A stretch of DNA of 64,000 nt. It comes from Rhodamnia argentea. Taxonomy: Eukaryota; Streptophyta; Magnoliopsida; Myrtales; Myrtaceae. The notes below the pieces were generated by a model. That model made no database searches. It was not told where the DNA came from and saw only the letters and a program-made list of their open reading frames with translations. Below are positions 23,149 through 35,679 of this stretch, in pieces; positions within the stretch are counted from its first letter, which is position 1, and each line of letters begins with the position of its first letter. Made by a program: the position numbers and the translations under genes. The stretch covers positions 30,869,294 to 30,933,293 of the forward strand of contig NC_063155.1 in the NCBI RefSeq assembly GCF_020921035.1. Reading direction: 5' to 3'.

Positions 23149-25799
23149 ATGTGGGCATGCCGTGCAAAACTCTTGTGGCGCCTGGAAGGGTTGAGGACAA
23201 CTTTGGAGGCACCATGGCTATTGTTATCTTTATCCTCTTATTCAGACTCTCCTCACAAAAAGTCTAAGCTTGCTCCTTTGCAGGTACCCTCTCCCTTCTT
23301 TTCTATTCATCCAAATTCACTTGAATATGTCACTTAGGGGTGGAAAAACTTAATAAAGTCGTGTAAGTTAGTGACTTGATAATGGATAGGAGCAACTTTT
23401 GTATTTTTTTCATCTTGTAAGTTTTTCTTGGTACATGGTTGATGTGTGCATGTAGATTTCAAATTTGAATTTTCTCCCAGATAGATTCAATTATAAAAAC
23501 CTAATGATTCTCTAGCACGAAACTGAAGGATTCAGCTGCTTAGGATCCTACAACCATCTTTCTAAAAGACTATTCCGTAGGCTGTGGTTCTAAAACTGGG
23601 TTGGCAGTCCGTTGAGGCTACGTGGGCTATATATTTTTCAGGAAGGACAAGTCATTTTGCTGGCTAGTGTGGACTGTTCCATGGCTGTGGTTCTAAGACA
23701 TTTAGTTGGCTGGTGTAGAGTTATCTTTTCCCGGACAGGCTTGGGGTAGTTGGTTCTATCTGCTGTTTGAACAAGAAACGGTTAGCAGATGGTATGAACA
23801 TCATAATATGTATTGATAATTGGATGGAAGAATTCCGAATCATGTAAAGTAGTTTAAGATTCAACTGGTAAGCTTGCTTGAGCAGCAGATATTTCATATA
23901 CTGCAAACTTCATTCATGTTTCGAAATGAGTGCAACTAATCTTATTGCACAAATCCATGTAATTTCCCTAGACTCAACAATCATGGCATTCTTTTGCTGT
24001 AGGAAAGGAAAATGAGAGACAGGATTAAGCTCTTTGCTAAGGGAGGTGAAGGTGGCAATGGTTGTTTTAGTATTCGTCGCAGTCGACGTGATTCTCGAGG
24101 CCAACCTGATGGTGTGTCTCCATTCCATAGGATGTCTATAATTGTCCTTGTTATACCATGTCATGTTTATGTATCCAACGCGTTCTTTTCATCATGAGGA
24201 ATGTAGGCGTGTATATTAATATGAGAGATGCAAAATTAGGTTGTTGACTTCAGGAATTCGCTTTGTCACAGCTTTTGTTTTTCATATATTGAACTGCAGG
24301 AGGGAATGGTGGACGAGGTGGTGATGTCATTCTAGAATGCTCTCGTGCAATTTGGGACTTTAGAAGTGTGCAGCACCACGCAGTTTGTGGCTCTTGCTTC
24401 TATTTACTATTTACTGTGAAGTTCTTTTTATTTTGTGGTACATATATTTCATATACAGCTCTGAGAAATTTTAGTGATATTCCTATTGCTACATGCAGCA
24501 TGGAGGTAGAGGGGCCCAAGGATCCTCAAAGAACATGATAGGTACACGGGGAAAAGACAAGGTTTAACCTTTATCATCTCTTTGACTGAAAGAACATTTA
24601 ATTTGCTTTATTCTGCACATTAAGTTAAGTGAGGACATGCAAGTATGAGCAGCTCTTTTAATTCCTAGGTTGTCTATGTACCTCAAGGCACCATCATTCA
24701 TCTGGTGGAGGGGGAAATCCCCGGCTCGGTTGAAAAGTGTTCTCCAGAATTAGATCCATGGGAGCTTCCAGGTTCACTTGATGCTCCATCTGAATCTAAC
24801 AGCCAACCTGCTTTACATGATAGTGGAACAAAAGAAGATGAATCAGCACACACTTCTGGCGCTTCATGTCCGACCGCAGCTTTAGAAAAGACGGAAAAGT
24901 TAAAACAATCTGCCCAAGGTGCGGCGACTGATGCTGAACGTCAACTTGCTGATTCTAGTTCATCAGGGAACAGCATGGAAGAGGAGACGGTGGAAGAGGA
25001 GCAAATAAAGTACAACATAGCAGAACTGAAAAAGCAGGGTGAGCGAATAGTCATTGCTTGTGGAGGAGCAGGTGGACTGGGTAATGTTTCTACTCCAAAA
25101 ATCCCCCGAAAGTCTAACCTAATACACAAGCCACATAGGGATGGTGCCTCTGATCTTGACCACAAAGAATGCTCATTAAATCTTGGTTTGCCTGGTTCTG
25201 AGGCCATCCTCATATTAGAGCTCAAGAGTATTGCCGATGTGGGCCTTGTTGGGATGCCGAATGCTGGTAAGAGTACTCTTTTGGGAGCCATATCAAGAGC
25301 TAAACCAAGAATAGGCCATTATGCTTTCACAACACTCCGGCCTAGTTTAGGAAATCTGAGCTACGACGACTTGTCAATAAAGGTGGCCGATATTCCAGGA
25401 CTCATAAAGGGCGCACATGAGAATCGTGGACTTGGGCATGCATTCTTGCGCCACATAGAGCGTACAAAGGTTCTGGCTTTTGTATTAGATTTGGCAGCTG
25501 GGTTGGATGGTAGAGTAGGAATTCCACCATGGGAACAGCTGAGGGATTTGATGTTAGAGCTCGAGCAGCATCAGGAGGGATTATCTTCTCGCCCCTCCTT
25601 GATAGTGGCAAACAAGATTGACGAAGCAGGGGCAGAAGAAGTGTACGAGGAACTGAAAAGGAGGGTGCGAGGTGTTCCTATCTATCCCGTCTGCGCTGTC
25701 CTGGAGGAAGGAGTAGAAGAACTAAAAGATGGTCTTAGGATGCTTGTGAGTGGTGAAGCATCAAACCAACTCAACATGCATGATATCATGCTTGAGTAG
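23149..25799 (+). CDS. OBGM: Obg-family GTPase, mitochondrial type (OBGM)
   Basis: Five exons: 23149-23283, 24003-24111, 24300-24382, 24499-24561 and 24669-25799, all GT-AG and in phase, giving 506 residues. Obg GTPases bind the large ribosomal subunit and are needed for its assembly; this form matches the plant mitochondrial paralogue. The start MWACRAKLLWRLEGL is Arg-rich with few acids, as a mitochondrial presequence. The Obg fold follows: HKKSKLAPLQERKMRDR, FAKGGEGGNGC, GGRGGDVILEC, QGSSKNMIGTRGKDK and VYVPQGTIIHLVEGE. A long acidic insert (about 145-245) interrupts it, then IVIACGGAGGLGN. The G domain has the P-loop GMPNAGKST (325-333), YAFTTLRPSLG for switch I, DIPGLIKGAHENRGLGHAFL (G3 and switch II, from 371) and NKID (445). 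No C-terminal OCT domain is seen. Confidence 0.94.
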
Positions 25800-26934
25800 G
25801 TTGCTGTAAACTGGTGTGGTAATCTATTGTTCTAGGCTTCTGCGAAGCACGATTTTCCTTACAATAGGAGACACTTCTCCAAATTTCCTTTCGAGCTTGG
25901 GCCTCGGATAGGAAAATAACTTTTAGCGCCTTTCCTTCTTCTAGTCTCCTGCTAACACATATAGAGATGTATCATAAATGACAAAGGTTCACCTTGAGGC
26001 ACATTTATCGATTAGAGGTGTTCCTTCATTGTTACTCGAGCTAAGCTATCATTCTTGGGATAAAGGCCACCTAACCGGTGCACCAAAGATCGTTCCTTTA
26101 ATGTAGCCTGTGTTGGGTTGATTTCTCTGAGGGTGCTACCGGGCAAGTGTTGGATTGGATTATATTGAATGCATAAGGCAATTTACTTACTAGATGATGA
26201 TTAATCAGGCTATTAGAAATTTCAAGCTCTCAAACCAGTCACGGATCGGCCAATAGTCAAAGTCATTATTATTCATTATAATCGGAGTAGTGTGAATATT
26301 TGTGTTTGCCATTAGTTATGTATGAGCTATTGTAAGTGGAATGCTTCATGCCTCTGCATAAAGAAACCACCGAAAAATGGAGATCATCACCAGGAAGTTC
26401 TACGACATTGCGAGGTGTCTACGTGAAATGGTAAAGCCCAACACTTCGATTGGAGATAAATAATGAACTGAAACAAAGTCCACCTCTTGATATCATGTAC
26501 TCGCGTAATTTACATTATAGCCGAGTTTATGTGGGAGATATTGTCCAAAAGTTGGAATCCGGAAATAAGACAATGTAGGGGCGGCTCTAAAGAATGCTGA
26601 AAGGTTACATGGCTTTCGTGATTAATATATAGATGGGCACGATTCATGCGTCGTCACCCATCCAATGAATTCGTATAATCCAAGGACAAAGTCATCTGAT
26701 ATGTCATTTTCAGCAGCTAGTTCTACGAAATACAGCGGCCAAATCTTGTAAGAAATTGCAGTTGCAGATCCCCCCTATTTTTAATCTTTCAAATCATTCT
26801 GGCAATTGATGAGGAAACCCTCTTGGCCCTTCCTTGGACAAGGATATGCGACTCCTAATTGGCTGTCCGGCGTGGAAGAGAGGAAAGAAATGGTTAGGAC
26901 TATCAAAGGAGACGTAACCATCTTGAGATTCAAC
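25800..26934. other. OBGM 3' region and metallothionein upstream spacer
   Basis: No gene is recognisable. The left part should hold the Obg 3' untranslated region; the right part is the distal promoter of the metallothionein gene. Confidence 0.4.
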
Positions 26935-26985
26935 CACGTGTCCGGCCGATGTTCTTCGCCGTTCCACCCACCGAGATTATAAATA
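26935..26985 (+). promoter_or_regulatory. Metallothionein promoter: G-box and TATA box
   Basis: CACGTG at 26935-26940 sits 38 bases before TATAAATA at 26978-26985, which is 100 bases before the metallothionein ATG. The layout is a textbook plant core promoter; G-boxes bind bZIP and bHLH factors and often serve stress or hormone responses. Confidence 0.75.
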
Positions 26986-27084
26986 GAGGGCAACCATAGC
27001 CCTTAGATTCACACTCAGTATCCCATAATTAAGCACAGAGAAACTCTTTGTTGTTGCAATCTTCAGTTCTCTGATCGAGAGAAA

Positions 27085-27622
27085 ATGTCTTCCTGCGGCG
27101 GAACCTGTGGTTGTGGCCCTAGCTGCAACTGTGACAGTGGGTAATAATCACGTCCAATATGCCCATGCATATCATATATATGCTCATACATATGTACATA
27201 AAGCATGCGAATTTGCACTGTAGTTCCTCATAAATCCCTGGGAGATGAGTTGATGACTTAGATGCGTTCGGGTCGATTGTCTTATGTGCAGATGCAAGAG
27301 GAACCCAGGCTTGGGTCTCTCAGAGACCACCACCACCGCTCAGACCGTCATTGCTGGGGTTGCTCCAGTGAAAACGTGAGTTTCAGATAGGGCAGTATTT
27401 CCCCTCCTACCTCTCATGCGAAATAGTCAGCAGCATCTACTTTTACTTTATAGAGGTTACTGAAATGGTTCGCTATTGATTGTGCAAAACTCTGGAATCA
27501 TGGTTTTACATGTCTTTCACGTTTATCTCAGGAACCCCAGTGAGATGCCAGAGACGAGCACCGAGGGCGGCCATGGCTGCAAGTGCGGATCAAACTGCAC
27601 GTGCGATCCTTGCAACTGCTGA
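27085..27622 (+). CDS. Plant metallothionein, type 2-like with six N-terminal Cys
   Basis: Three exons, 27085-27140, 27292-27375 and 27532-27622, GT-AG, coding 76 residues. Metallothioneins bind Cu and Zn through Cys thiolates in the cytosol and buffer redox and metal stress. The N-terminal cluster is [18 protein letters not shown] (Cys 4, 8, 10, 14, 16, 20) and the C-terminal one [14 protein letters not shown] (six Cys in Cys-x-Cys pairs). The Cys-free linker with [11 protein letters not shown] is like type 2, but type 2 proteins normally have eight N-terminal Cys starting with a Cys-Cys pair. With six plus six Cys the count is that of type 1 while the linker is that of type 2. The gene has its own TATA box and a short leader. 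An A-free terminal codon TGC then TGA ends it. Confidence 0.92.
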
Positions 27623-30575
27623 TCGACTTCCATAAGAAGAAGCCCTTGAATGTTGAAGAATATTACGTCGTAAATGTGCGTGTGTATCGAGTAGTTGCAT
27701 ATCGAAAAACTGTAGTGACCTGTGTGGCGAATAATGCAGACCTGGGTTTCGGCCATACGCATCCTTCTCTCCTGAACTTGGGTGCTTATGACGAATCCCA
27801 GGCCAGGCAAACTGTTGTGAGATTATGTGTATGGAAAACTTGAATGCGTTTGGATGAATCGTGAATCTTTTTTTGTTTTTCCTCGTCTAAAGTCGTTATC
27901 TTCTGCGATGCTGTGGAGTGCGAGACTTCACCACTCTCCTTAATAACAAATCTCCAGCAAAAAAAAATCGGTTGCTTGAATGCTCGTCTTTCTTGATTAT
28001 TTTGACAAGTAAAACGACGCATTGAACTGGGCTTTAATTTGGTGGTTGTGCGATAGTGATTGACGCATCCTCGGAGGCCACACGATGGGCCGTTCTAAAA
28101 GTCAAAGTCGTTCCACCATACACTCCAACGCCGTGGCGTGCCAGACTTCACCAACTCTTCCTATAATACAAAATCTCTAGCCCCAAAAAGTCGGTTGCTT
28201 GAGTGCTTGTCGATGTTAATTATAATGGCAAGTAAAATGACGTTTTGAACTGGTCTTTATGTGGTGGGTACGCTTCGAACTAGTCAAGGTCGGTCCAAAT
28301 CTGTCACCGGAGGCCTGGAGTGATTTGAATTTCTTCGTTGAGGCTTAGGATGTTCGAATTGGATCGTCAAAACAATAATTTACCAGGAATTGAAATACTG
28401 AAGAGTTGAAGAAAGACGGTAATTAAGCCCACGGAATTACTTTTTAACATGAAACTGCAACCATCGTTAACCAATTACTTTTCTAATGTACAACTTCTCG
28501 TTTTCGTCGTGTGTATAGCTGAAGGCGAGTGCTTCAGGTCTCGCAAGGAAAGGGTCACTTTAACGCATAGTTGCGCAGCCTTAGGTGACTGGAAACACAA
28601 CCTCAAATGATGATGCATCAAATGACTCTGTTTTTAGAGCACTTCTCTAACCAACCACAGAACATCATCGACTATCACTGGCCTGAGCTCATTAAAGTTG
28701 TTCGCTATGAATCCCCCAACAGTTCCATTCGAAATATGCGACATGAATGACGAGACAAGCCTTACTTGCGATGAGGAGAGACGAGAATTGGTCTTGAAAT
28801 GCGCCCGGCGATTTCTCATTTGGTAGAGGTGATGGAAAACCCGTCTAAGACACTCAAATTCAGTGCGAGCAGATGTCGACCCAGTTTGAGAGAAACGATG
28901 TTTTCGGTTTTTCCTCCTCCGGTTGATCACATTTGCACAGTAAGACGTCCATGGACCAGGCATAGTAAGACCTCTAGAGCAATTTTGATTCGACACGGGT
29001 CACAGGCTCGTCACCAAAAACAAACTACAAACATGATGCTCCCCTGCAAGCATGTATCCATGCCACACTAAACAGCTCAAGCAGGGTGACCACGGGAAAC
29101 CTAAGTTGCCCAGCTAACACAACCTTAACCTCAACGGAACAGCCTGCAGGAACCTAGGAGATAGTTAATATAGTACGACGCCGTCCTTCCTGGACAGCGT
29201 GACAATTTTACACAACGAATTCTTTTGGGGAAAAATGTCGAGCAGTTTAGCTGCATCCGAAACAAGATGCTTTCAAGCTTACGAACCGAGCGACGGAGGA
29301 AGTCGGAATGAAACCAAACTGGAAAGGAACCCGGGGATGCGGTGACTATCTCGCTGGCTATTCTTTACGGTGTTGATCCATGAATGCGGGCACGGCCTCC
29401 GCTCTGAGAGCCCAAGTCTGGATGAGGATTATCTTCAACTCTTCAAATATTTAAGAGATCCAGAACTACTGGTTTGGATTCGGAGAGGGCTCCGGCCCGA
29501 ATGAAAACAGAAGGCCTGGTCCGAAAACTAACCCGACAATCCGGGCTTTTTTGTGCACCCGTAGTCTGAGAGGAACATCTTATAATCAACGTGAGGCGGA
29601 TTCTCGAACAAAAAAAAAAATCTTAAAAATCCTCAACTTTCTCTCTAATCCTAAATTTGCCCGTGCATCCGACAATTGCACCAATTTCTTCAAAATTATC
29701 AATATAGGGGCTAATTAAAGGCCCTTCACCAGAGATCGCATCTTCATCAACACCCTTACTTTCGTTTGAAACTATAATCACCTTTTAATATTCATAATCT
29801 TAACAAAATCAAGGGCGATTTTTTACACGAGCAAATTTGGAGCTAGAGTGAAGTTGATGATTTCTTTTTACACAAATTAAAAAAAAAAATCGACGCAGAA
29901 TTGGAATTAAACCACAAGTTTAATTTTAAAAAAAATTAGGCTAATCAAGATGATTTATAAAACCATTTTCATCTTGCAAGTGTATCGTTTAGCAAATAAA
30001 AAAAAGTGGGATGGAAGTTCTCATCTTATGAAGTGTTCCGTAATCCATTTCAGACCATGAGAGCTCAATCCATTCAATCGGACGCCCCCCCCGGGTCAAA
30101 ACTCATCAAAAACTTTTAGCCGGTTCGACCCGATTCAACCTGATATCATAGAATTGAAAATTTGGGAATCAACGGACGCTTCCGGCAAGAAAATTAGGGT
30201 TGCGTGATCCAAAATGATGAAGAAAGGGATCGATTGCGGCCCCAATCCACGTGCCTAGATAAAGCCGCGATGTGCTACCAAATCACAAAAAGTGGGTAAC
30301 GTTCAAATTTCTCTCTTTTAACTTTCAAATTAAGATAGAATAAAGTAAGCGAACAAAAAGCAACAAAAACCCATAAACAAGTCATTCGATTTCCTATGCG
30401 GGCTCCTCGAACCTCCCGTCACCGACTTCTTCTCTAATAATCTCACGCTCGTAGCATCCTCCGGATACGTGCATTCCTCGTAACCTGCCACGTCCCACGA
30501 TTTTTATTTTTTATTTTTTTTGGGTCGGGGGGAGTGGTATTTTCTCGTCATTAGCCCAACACCGTCGTTATCTCT
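27623..30575. other. Spacer with a local tandem duplication
   Basis: The metallothionein 3' region comes first, then two diverged direct copies of about 165 bases (listed separately). The open frame on the minus strand at 28996-28634 (120 codons) has no motif that I know and no clear splice partners. The part nearest 30575 is the glucanase 3' region. Confidence 0.4.
27889..28275. repeat. Diverged direct duplication, about 165 bp twice
   Basis: Copy one (about 27889-28052) and copy two (about 28104-28275) share AAAGTCGTT, GCGAGACTTCACCA / GCCAGACTTCACCA, TCGGTTGCTTGA, GGCAAGTAAAA / GACAAGTAAAA and TTGAACTGG in the same order and direction, spaced by about 216 bases. They contain no open frame of interest. 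Confidence 0.7.
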
Positions 30576-32616
30576 TTAAAAGCACGGGATTGAGGACGTA
30601 CTGGGATCGACGGCCGTGATCGCTCCGGTATTGTTGAAGTCGCAGTCGTAGTCGTGCCGCCCGAAGGCCTGGTAGTAAGCGTTCATGGCGTACGCCGCGT
30701 GCGACCGCACCGTGTCCGGGTTGAAGCAGGCCCCGCCCGCCCGTATGGGCTTGCAGTCCACTTGTCGGCTGCACACGTAGTCTATGTTCGCCTGCAACGC
30801 CACGTCGTTCGCGTCCGATCGCGGCACGCACCACTTCTTTCCCGAGCTCGTCGACGGGGTCGTCGGGCTGGGCGACGCCGGAGCGGGTCCACCGGCCTAT
30901 CATCAACAAAGCAAAGAGTAATCCAAATGCGAAAGCTTAAGTCTCCAGGCACGTACACGTGCCGTAGCTGACAAATGGCGCGTGATTCATTTTTTCCCGA
31001 TTAAAATTCTCTACGGACTAATATACCCTCCCCTAAAGCAGATCGAGGAAGAAAACAACAGTGTAAATATGGTAACAGAGAGGGGACAATCTGGGCAAAG
31101 CAAAGAGCCAACGTCTCTTTCTGTGGCAGATACGTACTTTGAAGCGAAAGCCTGTCGTTAGTGTCAGAACTCACAGCCCTAAACAAAATTATCACTTCGT
31201 ACCCGTAAAAGAAAAACAAATTCTGGACACGCAACGTAGTCTCTAAACGCGTCCAAAGATTCGAAAACGACGACGACGAACGACGACAATGGTCCAATTT
31301 TCACAGCTCAAAAAGCAATCTTTACAGCTCAGTCAACAAAAAACACGTTCCCATTCCCTCCTGAATCCCGATCCAGAACCATCAATATTGGCGGTTAATT
31401 AATGCCCTAAGCCTCACGACGTTCGAAAAGTAGATTACGGAAGTTCGACCATCGTCCAAATCAAACCTGATATCATCTGTTTCGGCGTACTTAACTCTCT
31501 AATTACATCTATAATCACGTACCCAGTCCTGGTCGATAAACGACATGGTAAAACGGTTTAAGGAACAGCATTTACCGGTTCATTTCTCAAGACGCCGACG
31601 CTGTAAACCGGCGTCAGATCCGGCTTGAACAGCCCGAAATTCCGCTCGGAGGTCGACGGTTTCAGGTCCTCGTTGAACAGCGCGAAGATGTAAGTTTCGA
31701 ACTTCCGGTTCGGCATCAACGGCGTTCCCTTCCCGGAGTTCACGTGCCTCACGAGGTTCCCGTTGTACGACACCGCGTTCTCCACGTTCACGTCCGGCTG
31801 GGTGGGGTCGCCCACCGAGGGCCATCCGGTCTCTCCCACCACAATGTCCACGTCCTCGTAACCCACCTTCTTCATCGCCGAGTAGACCGCATCCATCTGG
31901 GCGTCGAACATGTTCGTGTAGTTTATCCCCGTCGCCGCGTCGAAAACGCCGGCGTTCGGCTTGAACAACGCGTAGTTCAGGGTCTTGGCGGAGAACCCGA
32001 AGTACGGGTACGGGTTCACCATGAAGGCGGACTTCGTCTGGCGGTGGAATTCCAGGATCGGAGCGAATATGACCCGGTCGTACCCGCGGCGGAACCGCCC
32101 GGTGCTCGGAGGCTCCGACGACGAGAGTATCCCGAGCGAGTGCGGGGTCGTGACCTGGACTTTAGTGACGTTCGCGAGCTGGAGGGCGGAGTGCAGGGCT
32201 TTCATGGCAGGCAAGAGGCGCGCGATGAGGGTCTTGTCGGAGGTGGCAAGGATCTCATTGCCGACGGCGATGCGGTTGATGAGGGTCTTGGGGTAGAACG
32301 GCAAGATGTTGGCGGAGACCCAGGACTGGGCTGCGGGGAGCTTGGAGAGGGAGACGATGTCGCCGTTCCCGACGGTGACGGTGACGGCGATGCCAGTGCC
32401 GGCGAAGGCGCGGAGGATGTCGGGGTTGGCGTCGAAGATCTTGACCCGGTCGATGGTGGTTTTGGTCTTGAGGAAGGTGGCGACTTGGGATGGCGGCGGG
32501 AGGTTGTCGGCGACGGTACCGTAGTTGACGCCGATGGGGTAGGCGGCGCGTGAGAGGCGGTGGCAAGTGACGGAGAGGAAGAAGATGGCGGTGGTGAGAC
32601 GGAAGAGCTTGGCCAT
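30576..32616 (-). CDS. GH17 glucan endo-1,3-beta-glucosidase with C-terminal X8 (CBM43)
   Basis: Two exons, 32616-31576 and 30896-30576 (GT-AG, in phase), 453 residues. The enzyme cleaves beta-1,3-glucan (callose) in the wall; the X8 module binds it. A signal peptide covers about residues 1-25 ([18 protein letters not shown]). The GH17 barrel begins [15 protein letters not shown] and has both catalytic glutamates: acid/base E121 in RIAVGNEI and nucleophile E262 in [11 protein letters not shown]. The intron falls after LRNEP; exon 2 opens with a Pro/Ser/Thr linker ([18 protein letters not shown]) and then the X8 module starting [12 protein letters not shown] with six Cys, including [19 protein letters not shown]. 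It ends SSIPCF with no hydrophobic tail, so a GPI anchor is unlikely. An open frame extends upstream of the chosen Met but is low-complexity; the start was set by the signal peptide. Confidence 0.94.
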
Positions 32617-32648
32617 GATCAGTCTGTAGTGCGTTTCGTGGAGGAAAT

Positions 32649-32775
32649 GGAGAGAGAGAGAGAGAGAGAGGAAAGAAAAGGAGAGGGAAGGAAGAGGAGG
32701 AGGAGGAGGAGGAGAGGCGGGGGGGGCGGGGGCGGGGTGGCGAGGAGGAGGGGGGCCGGGGAGGGGGCGGGGCTG
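32649..32775. repeat. GA/GGA-rich low-complexity leader
   Basis: (GA)n at 32651-32670 is followed by AGGAGG repeats and G-rich sequence. On the glucanase strand this is a CT/CCT-rich tract just before the start codon, probably 5' untranslated. Confidence 0.7.
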
Positions 32776-33229
32776 AAGAAGAGCAGAGAAAAAGCAAGGT
32801 AGCCGAATCTGACCCCTCAAAAAACAAAAAAGCAAGGCAGCCGAAAGTGCGGTCCACGCGCTCAATAAAAGAGGGCTGTCGAGTTCGAATGGTGGTTCCC
32901 ACCGAGATCTGCAGGATGGGATGTGGTTGGGGCAAGTGTACGCGGGCGATGGAGCCGTGGACTGCACGCGCTCATTTGGTAATTTTGGTGCGGCGGGGTA
33001 ACGCGAGCGAGAAGTCGTAAAAGCACAGTAAAAATGGGCGTCGTGGATCGTGCATTTATGTTTGTCATGTCGATGATTTGGAGTAGTCCTACGTGGTATT
33101 TGTTGTTTCTAGTTCATTGTTGCTTGGTCAGGAAGACGGCCTTGAAGTGACATTTTTTTTTTTCAAATACGACAGTGTTTTTTGAAAAATTTTAAATAAT
33201 AGCCTAAATTTGATATCATTTTAAATAAA
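32776..33229. other. Glucanase upstream flank
   Basis: Promoter-side spacer for the minus-strand glucanase. No clear boxes or further features are seen. Confidence 0.35.
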
Positions 33230-33641
33230 GAAAAAGCCATAAAAAAATTCCAAAGTATATTCATTGTGACATATTTATCCTAAACTTTTTCTTGTATCAC
33301 AAAAAATCCTAAATTTTTATCCATATGGCATATTTACTACAAACCTATACTATTGTGACACATTTACCCTAACAATTTTTTGTGACACTAAAAATTCTAA
33401 ATTTAATTTAGGGTAAATATGTCACAAGCCTCCAAATTTGAGATTTTTTGTGTCATAAAAAGCTAATTCGAGATAAATGTGTCATATTGATATAAATTTG
33501 AAATTTTTTGTGTCATAAAAAAATGTTTGGGGTAAATATGTTATACAGGTACAAATTTGATATTTTTAATGCTACAAGAAAAAGTTTATGGCAAAAGTGT
33601 CACAGTGGGCATAGTTTAGAGTTTTTTATGGTATTTTTCCC
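33230..33641. mobile_element. Fold-back MITE (family B), about 410 bp
   Basis: Almost the whole element is an inverted pair of arms built from the phrase TGTGACA(C/T)ATTTA(C/T)CCTAAA and AAAAAATCCTAAA, which returns inverted in the right half as TTTAGGGTAAATATGTCACA. The ends read GAAAAAGCCATAAA and, inverted, GGGAAAAATACCATAAA. It is the same family as the better-bounded copy at 46721-47133. The target duplication is not clear here. Confidence 0.65.
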
Positions 33642-34711
33642 TTAAAGGACTTGAAATGACCAATTTGTCTCGAATAGTGGCCTAATCTCGCCGGCCAAAA
33701 GGTATTTTCCTCATTTTAATTTTTTTTTTCTTTTTTTCTTGTTCATTTTTCCTCTTCCTTCTTCGGCCATCGCCATGCTCAGGCCGGTTATGGCCAAGGA
33801 AGGAATGAGAAAAAAGAAAATTAAAAATTAAAAAAATTATATACTTATAATTTTTTTTACTAAAATACCGCCACCGCTCCGTTTGATTTGAGAAAACATT
33901 TTCCGTTTCCGCGAACCAGTTTGTGTTTAGGGAAAACGGTCACAAATGATGTTCGAAACTTTTCCCGAATTTTTAACATATTCGATATAGTCTCCGAAAT
34001 TTATGTTAATATGTAACGTGGTCCGTGAACTCTTGAATTGTTCAATGTAATCTCCGAACTTTCGAAGCATGTTCAATTTAATCCATGGATAATATAAAAG
34101 TGTTTAATATTGTCCACGAATTCTAAATAATGAAAGGATAACTTTGAATATTTCCATATAATTTAAGAACTAGATATAAATCTACCAAAGGTTTATAGAT
34201 CATATCAAATAAATTAAAAATTCAGGAAACATATTGCAAGTTCATGGATCTTATTGACTAAATTAAAAGTCGATGGGCCGCATTGCATATCGAGCCAAAA
34301 TTCAAAAACTATTTATATCGTCGTCCTTATCTGTTTCCATTTTCTTCTCGAGAAACCGATCTTCTCGAGAGAACGAAAAGCAAGATTGCATTGTCTACAT
34401 ACATTTCAGATCGTTGTGATAAATCTTTTTTTTTTCTTTTTTTTTTTGGTTCAGGGTAGAAGCAATTTACGCGAAGCAACATAATTCGAGGGCTGATTTT
34501 ATCACTTTTGAATTGCTTCCTAGCCACGGCCCATTAGCGTTCCGAATTAAGGCCCAATATAGACACGATCTAGTTTCTGCTGCTGGGACACGCGTTTCTA
34601 CGCGGTGATACTAATTAATAGTTACTTACACTAAACCAAGAGTAATCTAATGACCTAGTTGGGTAGGTTCTAGAGAGAACAAAAGTATTTCTCACTTTTA
34701 CAAAAGATTTA
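33642..34711. other. Repeat-like AT-rich spacer
   Basis: Part of it (about 33950-34320) has phrases such as GGTCCGTGAACTCTTGAATT near one end and, inverted, GATCCATGAACTTGCAATAT near the other, so it may be another decayed TIR element. A small GC-rich patch stands at 33760-33800. No gene is seen. Confidence 0.35.
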
Positions 34712-35053
34712 GGGAAAGTTACAAAAAAAAAAAAAAGGGATCACAAATCTATTACAATTATGTCAATTCAATCATAAATCATATTTTTTTGCCAGTTTAA
34801 GTCTTAAACATTTTACATTTGTGCCAATAAAATTCGTTCGGCTGACTTTTGCCGACTGGGTTGACATGGACACCAGCCAGCGCTATCGACGCAATTTTTA
34901 ATACTATTTTAAATTTTTAAATTTTCTTTCTCCTTTTTCTTCCGTTCGGTCGACAGATTAACAAAAGGATTAGGACTGAAATGGCAAAAAAAGAAATTTC
35001 AAGATTAAATTGACATGATTGTAATAGATTTAAGACTTTTTGATAATTTTCCC
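34712..35053. mobile_element. Mutator-like MITE (family A, short form), 342 bp
   Basis: The left end GGGAAAGTTAC and, inverted, the right end GGGAAAATTATC lead into TCTATTACAAT(T/C)ATGTCAAT on both sides, which is the arm sequence of the 19026-20108 element. The core is short and has only a weak echo of the GC-rich phrase. The flanks AAAGATTTA and AAGGATTCG may be an eroded nine-base duplication. Confidence 0.65.
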
Positions 35054-35200
35054 AAGGATTCGTGATTAGAAAAAGGAGAGGACTATTTAAATATTTGACA
35101 AGGGGGTATAAGTTACCTTGGTGAAAATTTTTCCGTGACAGATTTTATTGAAATCCTTGTCTAACAATCTCCTATGGAAAATTACCTTTGAGGTCACTTA

Positions 35201-35679
35201 GGGTGTGCATGAAAACACTTCAGAAATTGCATTTTTTCGCTGGAAGTCCATCCGGTAGAGAAATGTGTTTGATAAAATCCTGATCGAAGTAGAAATCTGT
35301 TTGGCAAAAAAATTAACTTATGGTAAGATTTTTCACTTATGGCAGGATTTTTCACTTCTGATAGGATTTTTGACCAATTTTGAGAAGTAAAAAATTTTAA
35401 CTTCTCGGCTTCATAATCACTTCTTGGACCACACCCGCCTCCGCCAACCACCGTTGCTGTGACCGCCGACCACCACCGACGACGACCATCGCCGTCGAAG
35501 ATTTTGTTAATAATGTTTCAAAAGTAGAAATTTTTAACCGTTATCAAACAAATTTTTCTGATCAGAAGCCAATCCGGAGTAGAAGTAGAAAAATTAATTT
35601 CTACTTCTGAAGAGAAGTAGAGAAATCAACTTCTGATCAGAAGTTGATTTCTCATGGAGAAGTATTTTCATGCGCACCC
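35201..35679. mobile_element. Tourist-like (PIF/Harbinger) MITE, 479 bp
   Basis: The ends are GGGTGTGCATGAAAACACTT and, inverted at the right, GGGTGCGCATGAAAATACTT. TTA flanks both sides (35198-35200 and 35680-35682). The inside repeats AGAAGT/ACTTCT and TGATCAGAAG, and has a GC-rich patch at 35425-35500 of CACC/GACG words. It carries no protein. Confidence 0.8.

Noticed and set aside
28634-28996. 120-codon minus-strand frame as a possible gene end
   Set aside because: I could not connect it to other exons or to a family, so I left it unannotated.
31744-32553. Long open frame (269 codons) antisense to the glucanase
   Set aside because: It mirrors a GC-rich coding exon; its product is Arg/Val/Gly-rich without domains. 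Such antisense frames follow from codon bias.
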